Below the pieces are notes generated by a model, which saw only the letters and a program-made list of their open reading frames with translations, searched no databases and had not been told where the DNA came from. A stretch of 64,000 bases of DNA from Siderastrea radians (lineage: Eukaryota; Cnidaria; Anthozoa; Scleractinia; Rhizangiidae). A program made the position numbers and the translations under genes. This document shows positions 33,691 through 45,374 of the stretch, one piece after another. Numbering within the stretch: the stretch's first letter is position 1; each line of letters begins with the position of its first letter. The stretch covers positions 58,656,358 to 58,720,357 of the forward strand of contig OZ024889.1 of NCBI GenBank assembly GCA_964017195.1. The letters are read 5' to 3'.

Positions 33691-35009
33691 AACTTAATTA
33701 ATCTAACTTTGGTTTTACGACACTCTAAAAAACAGCTCCAAAATATATGGATAATGACTGTATTTTTTCAGGCATTTTTTTCATTTTCGGGGCCTTTTTA
33801 TTTTCTTCTGAGCTCTGCTTATATTTTTCAGTCGATGCCATGCGGCAGCCTAAACCTAAGTCGGGATCTAACTGGAAGTATTTTTATGTAGAAAATAGGT
33901 GATCTCAGTTCCCCCTAGGATCCAGTTATTAAAGTGACGTAGGCTTGCTTACTTCGGGCAAAACGTTGCAATTTTCTACATATCTTAAGGTCCAAATTCC
34001 GACGCAAAAAAAGTGTTCATTTAGAAGATTTTTGCTTATTTGAAGGACTGAGCAGCTAAAATCATCTTCCTAATTCTACATTAGTCACAAGCAGTAATTC
34101 AACGTGAGTGTTAATCAGTTTAGTTTATCTTTACCCCAAAATCCAAAAGCCAAGTTAGCCGGCTAAATAAATATCCAAACAAATTGATATTTAGTTCACC
34201 GCGCTACCCGATGAATATAACATTTCAAGGCGCGGTTGCTAAGCTAAGTTACTCTTTTTCGTAAGTTGTTTGTCAAGTTTTAGCCCATTTTTTACTTTTT
34301 GATGTCCACATCTCAAAATTATATTTAAAAAAGTATTCGTCTCAGGCTCAGTAAATATTGGCGAATAGTAATCGAGCCTTATTAGGTGGGTTACAAGTGT
34401 TTGGCTACCATATTGCTAACGAAACTCGCGCATGCGATGTCGCATGTCCGAGATTTCTGTATATTTTTTTGAATCGAAAGCGGCGAGGTAAATATCTACC
34501 ACTCTTCACCGACGCTTATGTGAACAATTGTTTTAGTATATACCAAAGCAGTGGATGGCCGCCAGCTCCAAACCGCTTTATTTTCCTGAGAAATGAGAAA
34601 GAAAAGCGCGCGTGAAATCCAGAACAAGCCAGGAGGTGAATGTAGATGCATCCCGACATTGAGAAGCCATGCAGAGCTCCCCTAAAACACTATCCACAGG
34701 TTTGGTTTGCACTAATTTGTGTTTTACCTTATTACTGCTTAGCCTCCACCTCACCTGATTTGTGCTTCATTACTAAAACTTGCCTGAGATAGGAAAGTCA
34801 TTAAGGTCACGAAGGATGAAGCAGCAAGCAAGGAAAATAAACTTCGAGTACAGCAGAGTGTCTCTCCCATTTGTACTGCAAAATCAGCCTTAGGATTTTA
34901 CGATTTCCTCTCCAAGTGTCCAATGAAATTAAAGTGCTGAAATAATGTGAACAATGTCATGGTCAGGTCGATGTGAAAGTAACATCAAGAACAACCAATT
35001 ATATAGGGA

Positions 35010-35246
35010 ATCGGGGGATGAAGACGAATAAGAATAACGAAAAATTCTTGATGTGGAATAACGGAATAATGGCCTTTTTGCTGTGGAATGATGGAATAAT
35101 GGCCTTGGGTTTTCAGGAATAATGAAATATTGATTTCTCTAGGAATAATCATGGACTTTTACATTACCCTACTAGCAACGTAATTTTGCCTTTAAAGCAG
35201 AAATAATGGAATAATGAACACTCCATTATTCCTCTTCATCCCCCAA
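35010..35246. mobile_element. MITE at unit 3/unit 4 border
   Basis: Third orthologue of the CGGGGGATGAAGACGAAT MITE, with the same GGAATAATGG-rich interior. Confidence 0.8.
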
Positions 35247-35627
35247 TAGATAAGCAAAAAATAAAATAAAATAAATAAATAAATTATAAATGAACAAATA
35301 TATAATAAATCGAACACTCTCAAAAGCCAACATCAGAACCAGACAGATACGTAAACGAGCGGTCAGATATAGGGGCGATTTGTGAACAATTCCTCAATCA
35401 CTTCTACGGGTTGTTTTGCCAGCAATGCATATCTGAATGATAATGATGCACAAGGTATGAAACTGCAATATCATTTCGTTGGCATTACTGCAGAAGCACA
35501 AATCACAAACAGTTTCTCAGTTAGGGATTTCACTGTCCTGTACTGGGTAGTTTAACAAGCACTCATAAATTAAATAAACGTCACAAACTTCGTGATTTCG
35601 GCAGTTCGCATAGCTCAAATGATTCCT

Positions 35628-36320
35628 GGATCGACGTTCTAAGGTACCCCTTAGAATTTCCCTACATGATGTATAGGAGATTTTTCCATCTCTTAGGGTA
35701 TAGCTAGTGTTACTCATGTGGAAAACAAGCGGTCTGAACAAAGGGAGATTACTATTAGCATCAATCCCGGCTAAATTCATATACCTTCTTAAAACACCAA
35801 TTGGGCAGTATAGAGTTCCCAATGATCTGATATAGACATAATTACCCTCCCTATAAACATCAGTTTTACTACGAGGCACAAAAGTCCTTATGCACTCACT
35901 ATGAAATTCAATATGGCTGGGAACAATATTACATAACTTATTATACCGGAAAAAACCGGCGAAGGCTAACGAACATAAAGCAGCTACCCGAAGGTCCTTC
36001 AAACTAGCATCTTCCTTATTGTGAGAATCAAGAATGGCCTTAATAATCTGAGAGGAAAAAGGTTTCTTCTTCGTAACTGGCTTAGACTTGGTGCGTTTTG
36101 CTGACTCAATAATTTTTCTTACACAATTCGCTATCTAGAGGATTGCGGACGAGGCTAGGAACGAACGAATGGAACCATTTTAAAGCAGCGTGAGCTTGTA
36201 TCATGGAAGCACTGGAGGCACAAGGCTGATGGATTTCGAATAAGTAAAGAGATACTGTGCTAACAGAAAAAGGCAGCTTGCGCCGTAATACAACAGCCCT
36301 CTCTAACTTGAACTGTGCCC
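35628..36320 (-). pseudogene. DIRS-like tyrosine recombinase, truncated
   Basis: The N-terminal core-binding part reads LYLFEIHQPCASSASMIQAH and WFHSFVPSLVRNPLDSELC (36340-36120). It is followed by VAALCSLAFAGFFRYNKLC with the first catalytic Arg, then RSKTDVYREGNYVYI and the SYTLRDGKISY block. The sequence leaves the element at LRGTLERRSR, before the HxxR box and the nucleophilic Tyr, so three of the catalytic residues are absent. A stop or shift separates the two parts near 36100. The tail of the 161-codon frame (35517-35627) is unit 4 DNA, not recombinase. Confidence 0.8.
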
Positions 36321-36900
36321 CAACCATCATCTAGGAAAATGGCTATACAAATACCCTGCAGCCTCCAATGCTTCTCTAGGGGTTTTAAGAGTTTGTAAAT
36401 AAGTAAGGGGCGGTGGACAACCCAAACGGAAGGACGGTAAAGAAGCTCTCCAGGAAAATCCCAGAAAAGTTTGGTGTTCCTGTGAAATTTCAACATGCAA
36501 AATAAGCAAGAGCAACCTTCCAATCTTCGTATTTTACCCTTTGCTTAACTAGACACTTGTTCACGTGGCATAAGTCAAGAATTAACCTCTTTTTCCCACA
36601 AGGTTGTATTGACACCGATAGAGGGTTAACTACCAAAGGTTCTTGAGAGACTTCACAGACACGACCAGAAAGAACAAGCTCACGGATGGCTTCGTCCACA
36701 AAATCGGCATTGAGCCCAGCAGACTTGTTATTTTTCAGTTTCATGGGTTCAGGAAAAACTGGCGAATGGTAATCTATAACCGTTTTCAATAACCGATAAG
36801 ATGAAATAAGGCGCGCCGATAGATTTCCAAAAGTCAATGTGGACCCTCAAATTGCCCTTTACATTTAAGGGACAAGCACTTTCCACTTCAAATTTTTCTA
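36320..36900 (-). pseudogene. DIRS-like reverse transcriptase, broken and internally deleted
   Basis: Recognisable blocks in order: VNPLSVSIQPCGKKRLILDL then VNKCLVKQRVKYEDWKVALA (36660-36500), a short deletion where a DLKSGYHH-type box is expected, HVEISQEHQTFLGFSW, LPFGLSTAPYLF, and KHWRLQGICIAIFLDDGW with the FLDD catalytic box (36380-36325). They lie in three frames, and a one-base shift in a T run near 36750 breaks the lead-in. FLDDGW is followed almost at once by recombinase sequence, so the RT thumb and RNase H have been deleted. Confidence 0.85.
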
Positions 36901-37035
36901 CAATTCCTTGTACCTGCGCTAAGTCCTCCTCAATGTTTGATAACTGACTGGATTGGCTGTTATCCTGATGGCTTGTTGTAGGAAAGTCCTGGGAAGGAGT
37001 TGGTACTGTAGGACTGGTAAGGCGAGAAGGCGGAT

Positions 37036-38064
37036 AGGCAGTCCCTGGCCCAGTGGCCGTATTTCCCACATTTGAAGCATTTGAATCCTTCGTAAGGAGC
37101 ATCCCTACGGCCTGCAAACGAAAAATAACAAAGACTGCAGTAAGCTGGGTGGGAGGGTGGGAAAATCTAGCGAAGTATTAAACCGCGTGGATTGCAAGCG
37201 TGAGTGAATATTCAACGGTGGAAGAAATATAAATATCTGAAACTAACCAATCACAGGTGCGTATCGCATGAAACGTGCGACATCAAGTGCAAAAGAATTT
37301 TAGCATAGCTAATTACTCTGAATACCAGCAGAAAATACATTTACGTTCTAATTCGCTGCGCTCAACCGAACATAAATCATTTTACCCTTCAATTCCCGTA
37401 AATAACCAGGCAGACAAGAGGTATGGTAGGATTCGCAAGCGGATCCAAATTATGAGAAATCACAAAGTAAACGAGGCATTTGAATCAATAAGAACTTACC
37501 GCGAAAAAGCTGATTATCAGTAGTATCAGTAATTCTCTGCTTTTTCCCGCGATCGTTGGCCGCCTGCTCTTTCTGGCGGCGTTTACGACCAGCCGCTTCC
37601 CTGGCTTTCTTAAGACGTTTCTCGTCTTCTGATCCCGACGCAAGCTCGTCAGACTCGTATTCAGCGACAACCTGCCACCCATCTTTGCTCTTGTCGGCGA
37701 TCTTCATCAATTTCTGCCTTTTTCGAATGAGCTGCCTGCCGTCTTGTGCAAGATTACGAATGTGCTCCTGGTTTGGCGGACCTCGTTGGCTTTCTGATTC
37801 GATGTTTTCCAAGATGGAATCTAAGGAAGCGTTGAGCTCGAATTGCTTCTGGTTTCCTTTAAACTTTAACTGAACCACCTCCTTGTCGATCTTGCTTTTT
37901 TGCTCGATTTCTTTGGTCTTGCTTTCCAATTTATTTTCCAGGTAATCTTTGAATAGCGTAAAAACCTGGTTCACTGATGGATCTTCAGGTTGATTGCCAG
38001 TAGTTGTTTCCCCTGATGGGAGAACTGGAACAGCAGATCCAGAAGATTCGTCTTCAGCACTCAT
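37036..38064 (-). pseudogene. DIRS-like gag ORF with intron and CCHC knuckle
   Basis: Exon 1 (38064-37500) starts MSAEDESSGSAVPVLPSGE, carries a charged coiled-coil-like stretch with LIRKRQKLMKIADKSKDGW and VVAEYESDELASGSEDEKR, and ends in a basic RKRRQKEQAANDRGKKQR tract. A perfect donor GTAAGT follows (37499-37494). The acceptor TTTCGTTTGCAG ends at 37112. Exon 2 resumes in phase as GRRDAPYEG, then the zinc knuckle FKCFKCGKYGHWARDC. The frame is lost about 35 codons later, before the RT lead-in. The charged/knuckle layout matches gag proteins of DIRS-type elements. Exon 1 itself is intact (188 codons). Confidence 0.75.
37162..37343. repeat. DIRS 5-prime region duplicated inside the gag intron
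   Basis: 37162-37181 equals 38081-38100, and 37178-37343 equals about 43233-43399, in the same orientation, about 95% alike by eye. In the second copy the sequence is split exactly at TTAA by the 5.1 kb transposon; here it is uninterrupted. On the minus strand it contains GATTGGTTAG (CCAAT-like) and an AT-rich TATTTATATTT, so it may be the element's promoter region. Confidence 0.8.
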
Positions 38065-40479
38065 CAGGAAGATAGATTTTAAAATCTAGCGAAGTATTAA
38101 GAGGGGATGTCCACTAACATCGAGCGAGTGGCGGCACATGATGAAAAATAAAATTCCCTCATAAATTTTCCATGGATACCCTATGGCAATCTAAGAAACG
38201 TGGTGGCATTTTTTTCTTGAAATTTTTTTTTTAAGCCAGAAAAAAAAATTTAACATGTTAACGCCACACGTGTCCTGTAAACACGCCAAATAAACGTGTA
38301 TCATACCTTCTCGTAAACTTCGCTCTGTTTGATTTGCACCCCAGAAAACCCCCATTTTAAGCGTGGAAGTTTGCTTTTAAAGTATGTAGGAAGTAATTGA
38401 GTCCTGTTTTAGATCTGTGAATTAATTTTCAAGGTCATGGCGAGCTGCTGAAAATCACTAAAATTCGCTTGCTTTGAATTCTCAATTTGGCACAGTTTTT
38501 CAAGAGAAAGTTTTCCTCCCCGGGAAAACACCAAATCACTTGTAATTCAGAATTCTTGAAAGACGAAATACCATCCTAACATCAGGTTTAAAAATTAGTT
38601 TCGGGCTTTTTATCAGCGCCGAGTACAAACGCTCTCAAAATCCCGATAATCACAGCATTAACCTGTCAACCAGTACAAACAATAGGCTCGTGCCTCCGAC
38701 CGAATAGCCGAAAACTTGGAATTTTTTCCTTGTTTCCTTTGGTATTTGGATGAAAAGTACAGGAAAAAGGTCATATCTAGCTTACCTTGAATAAGATTTT
38801 GTCTAAATGGCAGGTTTTGTCAAGTTTTAGGTATACTGTCCAAGGGCCATCTTGACGCATGGAATCGACCGTTATCTCCTGGTATCTCCAGATTGACTTT
38901 CAACTAATGAATAACGACTCCGCCAACACATTCACATCCCTTAACGAATGGCAAATGAATTTTTAAAATCTCCCAGTGTTAATTCCCTGAAGAAACTAAA
39001 TAACTTAGCAGTGATCTCCACATTCATCTCAGAAACCGCACTGTTATTATGGTCTGATTTAACTAACTTTGTCTGTCACGCAACGGGTTGTGGTCAACTT
39101 ACAGAATAGGTTTTGGTGATGGGATTGCAAAAATGGGAAAAAAAATGGAAAGATTATATTAGGACGTCTGAAATAACTTAAGCTATGAAAGAAATTATAC
39201 AAGATAGAAGGCGATGTAAATAGTGATGGCGTTTGTTTCAGCAACTCGACCGGAATGACCGTTTCCCGTTTTCATCCCAGATGCCGGACTATCTCAATGT
39301 AAAAACAAACCGCAGCACTTGGCTACTGTAGCACTGTAGCACTTGGCTACAACTGTGTTTGTTTACTCACTTTCAGTCCTCCTGTTTGGTGTAATGTTAC
39401 ACCGCCGAAGTTATGCCTGAAATATCTTTCGACTAGTAAAATAGAGTGATACTACATATGACGGGACTATTCACCACACAATTCTGACCTGTGCAAAACA
39501 AGTTGCAGATTACACGGATGTACATTTTGTGACGCTCTGGCGAGAGGAAAAAATTGTCACGTGTTCACTAGAAGCAGAAAGTAGCTTCTGATAGTCTAAA
39601 ATAGCAAACATCGATATATTTTTTTTATATCTTATGCAGAGTTCGACTTTTCAAGTCTAATTAATTTCACGGCGAAAGATTTCAATATTATTTGCAAGCC
39701 ACCAGTGTTGCGTCGAGGAAGGCGCCTCGAAAAGCTGCCATTTGCGGAAATAATTTTCTTGTTGGAAATCAGGCGTGTGAGAATTTCAGGTGCAGCATTA
39801 TTGGAAACTAGACAAAATGTCTTAAGTGCGGATCGGCTTTGAGTAAATGTTCAAAAAGTGATAATTTTCGTTTAAAAAAAAAAGAAAAAAAAGGAAAACG
39901 CCATATTTAACACACAGCAGTTGTAGAGCGCTTCCTCTATATCGCGCCATTGTAAAAGGATAGGTTCTTTGGAGTTCTCGCAGTCAGGACCCCTGTCACT
40001 GAGTACAATAGCCAATCAAACCATTATCTCCCTTGGCTGCGAATAGAGGTCACTTATTCTTTTCAGAAACTAGTTGCAGGCGTTTGCGACTCTTACAAGC
40101 GATATGAACAAGCAGTTGCTATTCCAGTTGCAAAAAAAGACTTTTCGGGTCACACTTGCAGTATTGGAATCAGCGATATCCACTCAGAAGTTGAGCTTCG
40201 TTGATTTTCTTTTAGCACGCGCAAAAGTATTTTTAATTAGTATTCTTAACATGGACCATTTGCCAAGCCCATAGCTCTTGTCTGGGAATAGCGCAGAGGG
40301 AACTAATCGACGTTGGTCATGTTGAGTTCTACCAGGGCTGTCTAAGTATGCCTCGAACGGGAAAGTGAGAAAAGCAGACCGTGGAAATGGCAAGTCGGAG
40401 TCCAAAGCTATTTTGCAACACATCGGTCTCTTCCCTCCAGTGGGCTCTGGTAAGTACACTTTTTTCTCATACCCACTTT

Positions 40480-40720
40480 CGTGCATTCCTCGCTGTGATG
40501 GCAGACGTCATTAAGCAGATTTTCACTACCATACCAGCCCTGAATACAGTCAGCTTCCGGCAAGACAGCGCAGGCTGCTACCACTGCAGGGCCTGTAGGG
40601 CCACCATAGTTTGCGCAGGAGTACTAGGAGCAGAGCTGGGCGTGGTGTTCAAACTCTTGGCTCCCTTCCCTCCCCATGGAGGGAAGGGAGCTTGCGACCG
40701 CAAGGCCGGCGGAGACTAAG
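40480..40720 (+). pseudogene. transposase-like fragment
   Basis: The frame reads IKQIFTTIPALNTVSFRQDS then AGCYHCRACRATIVC, later LGAELGVVFK and GGKGACDRKAGGD. The RxDxAGCYH and GKGACDRKA boxes occur, from memory, in a family of long cnidarian ORFs that look transposon-derived; the D in the first box could be catalytic. A repeated CRACRAT stretch and a hairpin between the boxes look like damage. Too short to be functional. Assignment to the host TTAA transposon is inference. Confidence 0.4.
40660..40691. repeat. perfect 14 bp hairpin
   Basis: GCTCCCTTCCCTCC, four-base loop CCAT, GGAGGGAAGGGAGC. It lies inside the transposase-like fragment and replaces residues expected there. Confidence 0.9.
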
Positions 40721-41049
40721 TGGGATACATTTGTCTTCCTAAACTCCGGACACGATATCAAGATCCCGGTGGAGAACCATCCTTAAGTGTCATCCGGTGC
40801 GCGTCCATTGCAAGCCGTTTAGTTGCCACTTGGAAGATCGATGGTGTGAATATATAGTTTTCTAAAGAAGGAATCCGTCCGTGTATGAAGAGCATATGGC
40901 GTGGGACCTATAAGACCAATATCTGTGCTGAAAACTAAGGCCCTGTCATCTGATGGTCTACCGTCCATAGCAGTGCTCTAAGCGAAACCGAGCTCGTTCT
41001 CCTCAACCGTGAGAAGACGGAGAAAAATCGCACAACCAACTTTCTCTTG

Positions 41050-41215
41050 ACAAACAAGGGGGTTAGTTTCTAGAGAAACTGTGGTGCTGCATCGGTGGGG
41101 AAGCGAAACACAAAACTTTGTATTTATCAACTGAGTTGATAAGGTAAATTGAGCCACCGTGAAGAGATTGAAAGCTGACGTTTCGAGCGTTAGCCATTCG
41201 TCACAAGGATGGTTC
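41050..41215 (-). repeat. Penelope-like terminal repeat with hammerhead-like motif, copy 2
   Basis: Inverse of 10905-11048. The hammerhead-like core is at 41205-41174 on the minus strand (GTGACGA, GGC-TAAC-GCTC, GAAAC-GTC). Here the first core base is G instead of C and stem II has a mismatch. It lies inside the TTAA transposon. No Penelope-like coding sequence is attached. Confidence 0.7.
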
Positions 41216-41614
41216 TCCACCTTCGTCACCTGCACTGCTCAGAAGATCAGGCGGAAACCGACAAAGAGCCTAAACATTAGGACTCCTTGTCATGATGAGT
41301 TTCAACATGAGTTGAGTTTCAAACTCAACTTAATTTCGAGTTTCATGTATAAAATTGTAATCCGCTAGGTTTGCCGTAAAATGGTTTCACAAGCTTATAA
41401 AGAACGAAAAGGACGGTTCCGGCACCCCTGGCCACACCCCTGGTTTGGGCTTGAGTAAACTCAACATACATTTTTACACTCTCACTCCTGTCTTGACCAA
41501 CTTTTGAAGACCAATACATAGAGACCTAATAATAATTTCTTTTTCAAAGCCCTAGTAACAGGCAAGGCTTTGGCAAGGCTTCACTGCCTCTAATGATACT
41601 GATAAATACATAAA

Positions 41615-42068
41615 TACCGTTAACTGCCACTTATAAGCCCAACCGCTTACAAGCCCCCCTCCCCCGGTTATAGGCCCATCTACCTGTAAACAAAAAAATA
41701 CATCCGGTATAAGCTCCACCGGATATAAGTCGGCCTCTAGTTTTCCCTGTTTCCTTAATATTAAGCACTCTCACAGAACACTGCGAAGATGAACTCTGTG
41801 CTTCTGTTTTGTTACGTTTCGGTTACGTTCGTGTTGTTACAGTTTTGATTTTGTTGTTAAATTAGAATTGAAATGAATTCGATTTATTGTGACGTTTCAA
41901 AGGTTAATTAAAAACTGGTAATTTAAAAACGTATTTCCATCAACACTGCTGTGGCTCATTTCGAAACTTATAAGCCCCCCCGGATATAAGCCCTTCCGTT
42001 TATAAGCCCACCCAAAACCCCTTACAAAGTTGTATAAGCCCAGGGCTTATCAGCGGCAGTTGACGGTA
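41615..42068. mobile_element. MITE with TATAAGCCC motif array
   Basis: 26 bp terminal repeats with about 3 mismatches (TACCGTTAACTGCCACTTAT at 41615; complement ending at 42068). The subterminal zones hold about eight copies of (T)TATAAGCCC or variants, pointing inwards from both ends. The frames at 42022-42242 cover a T/G-rich low-complexity stretch. Confidence 0.8.
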
Positions 42069-43973
42069 ATCGGTCCTTGGGTCCACAGATTTTCAAAGTT
42101 CTCATTGCTTTGTTTTTGTTTGTTTGTTTTTTGCTTGCTTGTTGTTGTTGTTGTTGTTGTTTTTTTGTTTTTTGTTTTGTTTGTTTCCTGTACATTTCCC
42201 CCTCCAAGTCAAACCCGACGTCAGGTAAAATCAAGTGCGTGACATTTTGTTGCGTGACTCAAACTAAACAGGCTTTCGTCAAGAAATTATCGTTTTCGAA
42301 ATTTTACAACGAATACTGATCAAGAAAAGACGTCTTATAGGAGAAAACTATTTTGAAGTTCAAATAAGGAAAAATCATTTTATTCCTGAAGGTTCTTCGT
42401 TTTAACAAAAGGAGGCGGGATGGAAATAAGTCATTTGGGTTGATTGCCAATACGCGATGCTTCAGTGATGTTGTTGACCCCGGACGCCAAGATGGTTATT
42501 ATGAAAGAGTACGCACAGAACCTGATATTTAAACAATACCATATTCAGGTGAGCTAGACATTACCTTTCTGCTGTGGATTACAACCGAATACCAACCAAA
42601 ATAAAAGAAATGTCCACATTTTCGGTTATTTGGTCGCCGGGTATGTGCCAATTGTTGACGTGTTAATGTTGTAATTATCGGGATTTTAAGAACGTTTGTA
42701 CTCGGCGCTGATAAAAAGCCCGAAACTAATTTTTAAACCTGGTTTAAGAACGGCATTTCCTCTTTCAAGAATTCTGAATTTCAAGTGACTCGGTGTTTTA
42801 CCGGGGAGGAAAACTTTCTCTTGAAAAACTGTGCCAAATTGAGAATTCAAAGCAAGCGAATTTTAGTGGTTTTCAGCAGCCTGCCATGACCTTGAAAATT
42901 AATCCACAAAAGAATAATTTCCCTCAAATTACTTGTAAACTCTTCAACAGCAAATTTCTAAGCTCAAAACAGGATTGTTCCATGACGCGAATTAAACAGA
43001 GCGAAGTTTACGAGAAGGTATGATTCGCGTTTATTCGGGGTGTTTGTGGAGACACGTAGTGCGGTAACGGTTTTTTAATTTTTTGGAGGTTTAAAAATAG
43101 TTTCTCAACAAAAAATGCCACCACGTTTCTAGAGCTACCATAAGGTATCTCTGGGCGAAAAACGGAGAATTTTGATTTTTCATCATGTGCCACATATTTT
43201 CGATTTCGCTCGGTCTTAGTGGACATTGCCTCTTAAACCGCGTGGATTGCAAGCGTGAGTGAATATTCAACGGTGGCAGAAATATAAATATCTGAAACTA
43301 ACCAATCACAGGTGCGTATCGCACGAAACGTGCGACACCAAGTGCAAAAGAATTTCAGCATAGCTAATTACTCTGAATACCAGCGGAAAACACATTTATA
43401 TCGCGACATGTGATCTGATCCAAGAATTCAGAACAACATATATAGAACATATACGACAGTATTTTATTTGCCATTTCTCCGTTGCAGCTTTTTTATTACG
43501 AGCAATATGATTACTCAACCCGTCTTTGCCCGAGTGAGTTCATTGAGGCGATAGTTTGAGAGGCATCGTAAGCAACTGAATTACCTACGTTTAAAACCTA
43601 AGAACTGAATTATCTAAGCTTTAAATTTAAACTGCGGACAAAAGCGGTGGAAGACCATCGCAGCTGTTTACGTAACTGAAGTAGCTGCAAAATGAAGCCT
43701 TTACTTAATTAATAGAAATTTCCATTCCGAGTTTGTTAAGGATGCTTTCATTTTGTTGTTCAAACACGCTGCTTCTTTTAGCAGTCTTGCCTTCCCGCTA
43801 AAATCAATATCCAATACAACATGAAAAACCTGGCGAAAAGTGCAAGATTTCATCTGTAGACATACCTTATGTCACAGATGAAAGCGAAAAATGCCGCTCA
43901 CATGTAAAACAAAAAACCTTGTAAATTTATTACTAACAGATACTGCTAGAATGTGGCAATATACAGGTATATT

Positions 43974-45348
43974 TAACAATTATTCTACGAGGGCGCGCTG
44001 GATATCAAATGATAGATAACCAACGAGGCGCGTAGCGCCGAGTTGGTTATAATCATTTGATATCCAGCAAGCCCGAGTAGAATAATTGTTTTATTAAAAA
44101 CTTAACCACTATTAAAAAAGATTTAAGAAAGAACGGGAAAAAATGAGAAGAGAGATAAAAAGGGAACAAGAATCGATCACATGACTGGACGAAAAAGGCG
44201 CCAAAACCTTGCGAAGTGTTGCAGCGTTTCATTGCGAAGCTGAATGAGTCAATGTGAACAAAGTAGCACAAGTTTTGGAAGAAATCCTCTAATTATTGGC
44301 TCTGAAATATGGTAAATGTTTTATTTTCCTGAAACATTGCTGTAATCATCGCTCAAAGCGGATTGAAGCCGTACAATTTCACCATATTAGCTGCTGGAGT
44401 TGAAACGGAACAACTTTGTTGTAATCTATTCGCACAACGCGGAGCCATCATGTGCGAGTTTGATCGAACTGAAGACAGAACTAATTTGAACTTGAAAAGG
44501 TAATTTCTATGCAGCTCAGAAGCAAGATTACTGTTGCGAGGAACATTAGAATTCATCGATATAGTTTGTTAAACGCAAAGCACAAAATGCAGTGGTTCTC
44601 GGTTTAGAGGTTGCGGACGGAATGGTAAATTCAAACAACTGGAAAAGCGATTCAACTCTGTTTACAGGGCATCCGATTTCTACCTGAGCATTTGGGCCTG
44701 TTGGAACACAGAGATGCAACGAGTACAGGTAAACCAATGTCAATTTTGCGTGTTAAAGCCGAAAAAAATCTCGCCCTTCGTTCCTTCTTGGTAGTTTGCA
44801 GCTGTAGTTTGTTTAGTAAGCTTACTTGTTTAGACTGCTTCATGATTTTCGCACCCGCCGACTCGCCATGAATGTGTGATAGTTTTTATTAAATGCTTCT
44901 GCCCATTTCACTGTGTTTTGTTTTATGTCTTGTCTTGATATTCTGAAGTGGAAAGCCTTCCTGATAAAACCTACCGTTTGTTCAATTTTAATGACCGACG
45001 TGACGATCGAAGAAAGAAGTTTTGTAAACACAACGCTTAAAGCTTAAATTTCTTTTTCTGCACAGTTTCTTGAAACAATTTTGACTTGTGTTAGACGACG
45101 CTGTTGGTGATGCTTGTTGGTGACGCTGCTGGAATTTCTGCTTAATTTAAATTCCCTGTCAAGTGATGTTTCTCGTCCATTTTTCTCGCCGGGTTGCTCG
45201 CGAGGAAAAAATTTTCAGCTCACTTTGTCATTTTGTTGTTGAACGTTCATTGACCATATTTGGTCGCAGCAGGTATATGAGCTGATAGCCTAGCTCCGTT
45301 CAGCCAATCAAAATGCTAGAAATCCAATATACCTAGTCCAGTTTTTAA
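43974..45348 (-). mobile_element. 1.4 kb element with terminal hairpin, copy 2
   Basis: Inverted copy of 7167-8574, starting with the hairpin (43974-44100) and ending at CTAGTCCAGTTTTTAAT. It interrupts unit 4 between ...CAGGTATATTTAAC and CACCAATTTAAAGC, which are adjacent in unit 1 (23440-23465). A (TA)n run (45350-45374) follows its far end. Minus frames in it (44353-44843) are not conserved in copy 1. Confidence 0.8.
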
Positions 45349-45349
45349 T

Positions 45350-45374
45350 AAATATATATATATATATATATATA
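45350..45374. repeat. (TA)n microsatellite
   Basis: About 12 TA units at the junction between the 1.4 kb element and unit 4. Confidence 0.9.

Larger units (their letters stand above)
32087..35246. repeat. tandem duplication unit 3 (gene lost)
   Basis: Follows unit 2 closely to about 34370 (GTAAATATTGGCGAATAGT), then jumps to sequence equivalent to 31360 of unit 2 (GGCGAGGTAAATATCTACCA at 34483). The roughly 3.3 kb carrying the Gal3ST-like gene is missing. Contains the SINE-like repeat and the terminal MITE. Frames at 33085-33515 are repeat shadows. Confidence 0.85.
38101..43232. mobile_element. 5.1 kb TTAA-flanked transposon with long TIRs
   Basis: Flanked by TTAA at 38097-38100 and 43233-43236. 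The empty site exists at 37178-37181. Ends are GAGGGGATGTCCACTAA and TTAGTGGACATTGCCTC (two mismatches). Inverted homology continues for about 770 bp (38101-38870 against 42470-43232), including ACCTTCTCGTAAACTTCGCT and GAATTCTCAATTTGGCACAG. TTAA duplication points to piggyBac or Kolobok superfamilies. The interior has only a short transposase-like relic (40480-40720), a Penelope-like terminal repeat and a MITE. Confidence 0.85.
35628..43410 (-). mobile_element. degenerate DIRS-like retroelement
   Basis: DIRS-type elements are retrotransposons that integrate with a tyrosine recombinase instead of an integrase. Reading on the minus strand: a gag-like ORF with CCHC knuckle (38064-37036), reverse transcriptase (about 36900-36320), then tyrosine recombinase (36320-35628). 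The right border is set by unit 4 sequence resuming at 43411, the left by the last recombinase codons at 35628. Subtracting the nested 5.1 kb transposon leaves about 2.65 kb, much shorter than complete relatives. RNase H and the C-terminal part of the recombinase are missing. Confidence 0.8.

Noticed and set aside
42022..42242. Frames with Gln/Lys or Val/Cys runs
   Set aside because: Low-complexity GTT/T tract outside the MITE; no conserved sequence around it.
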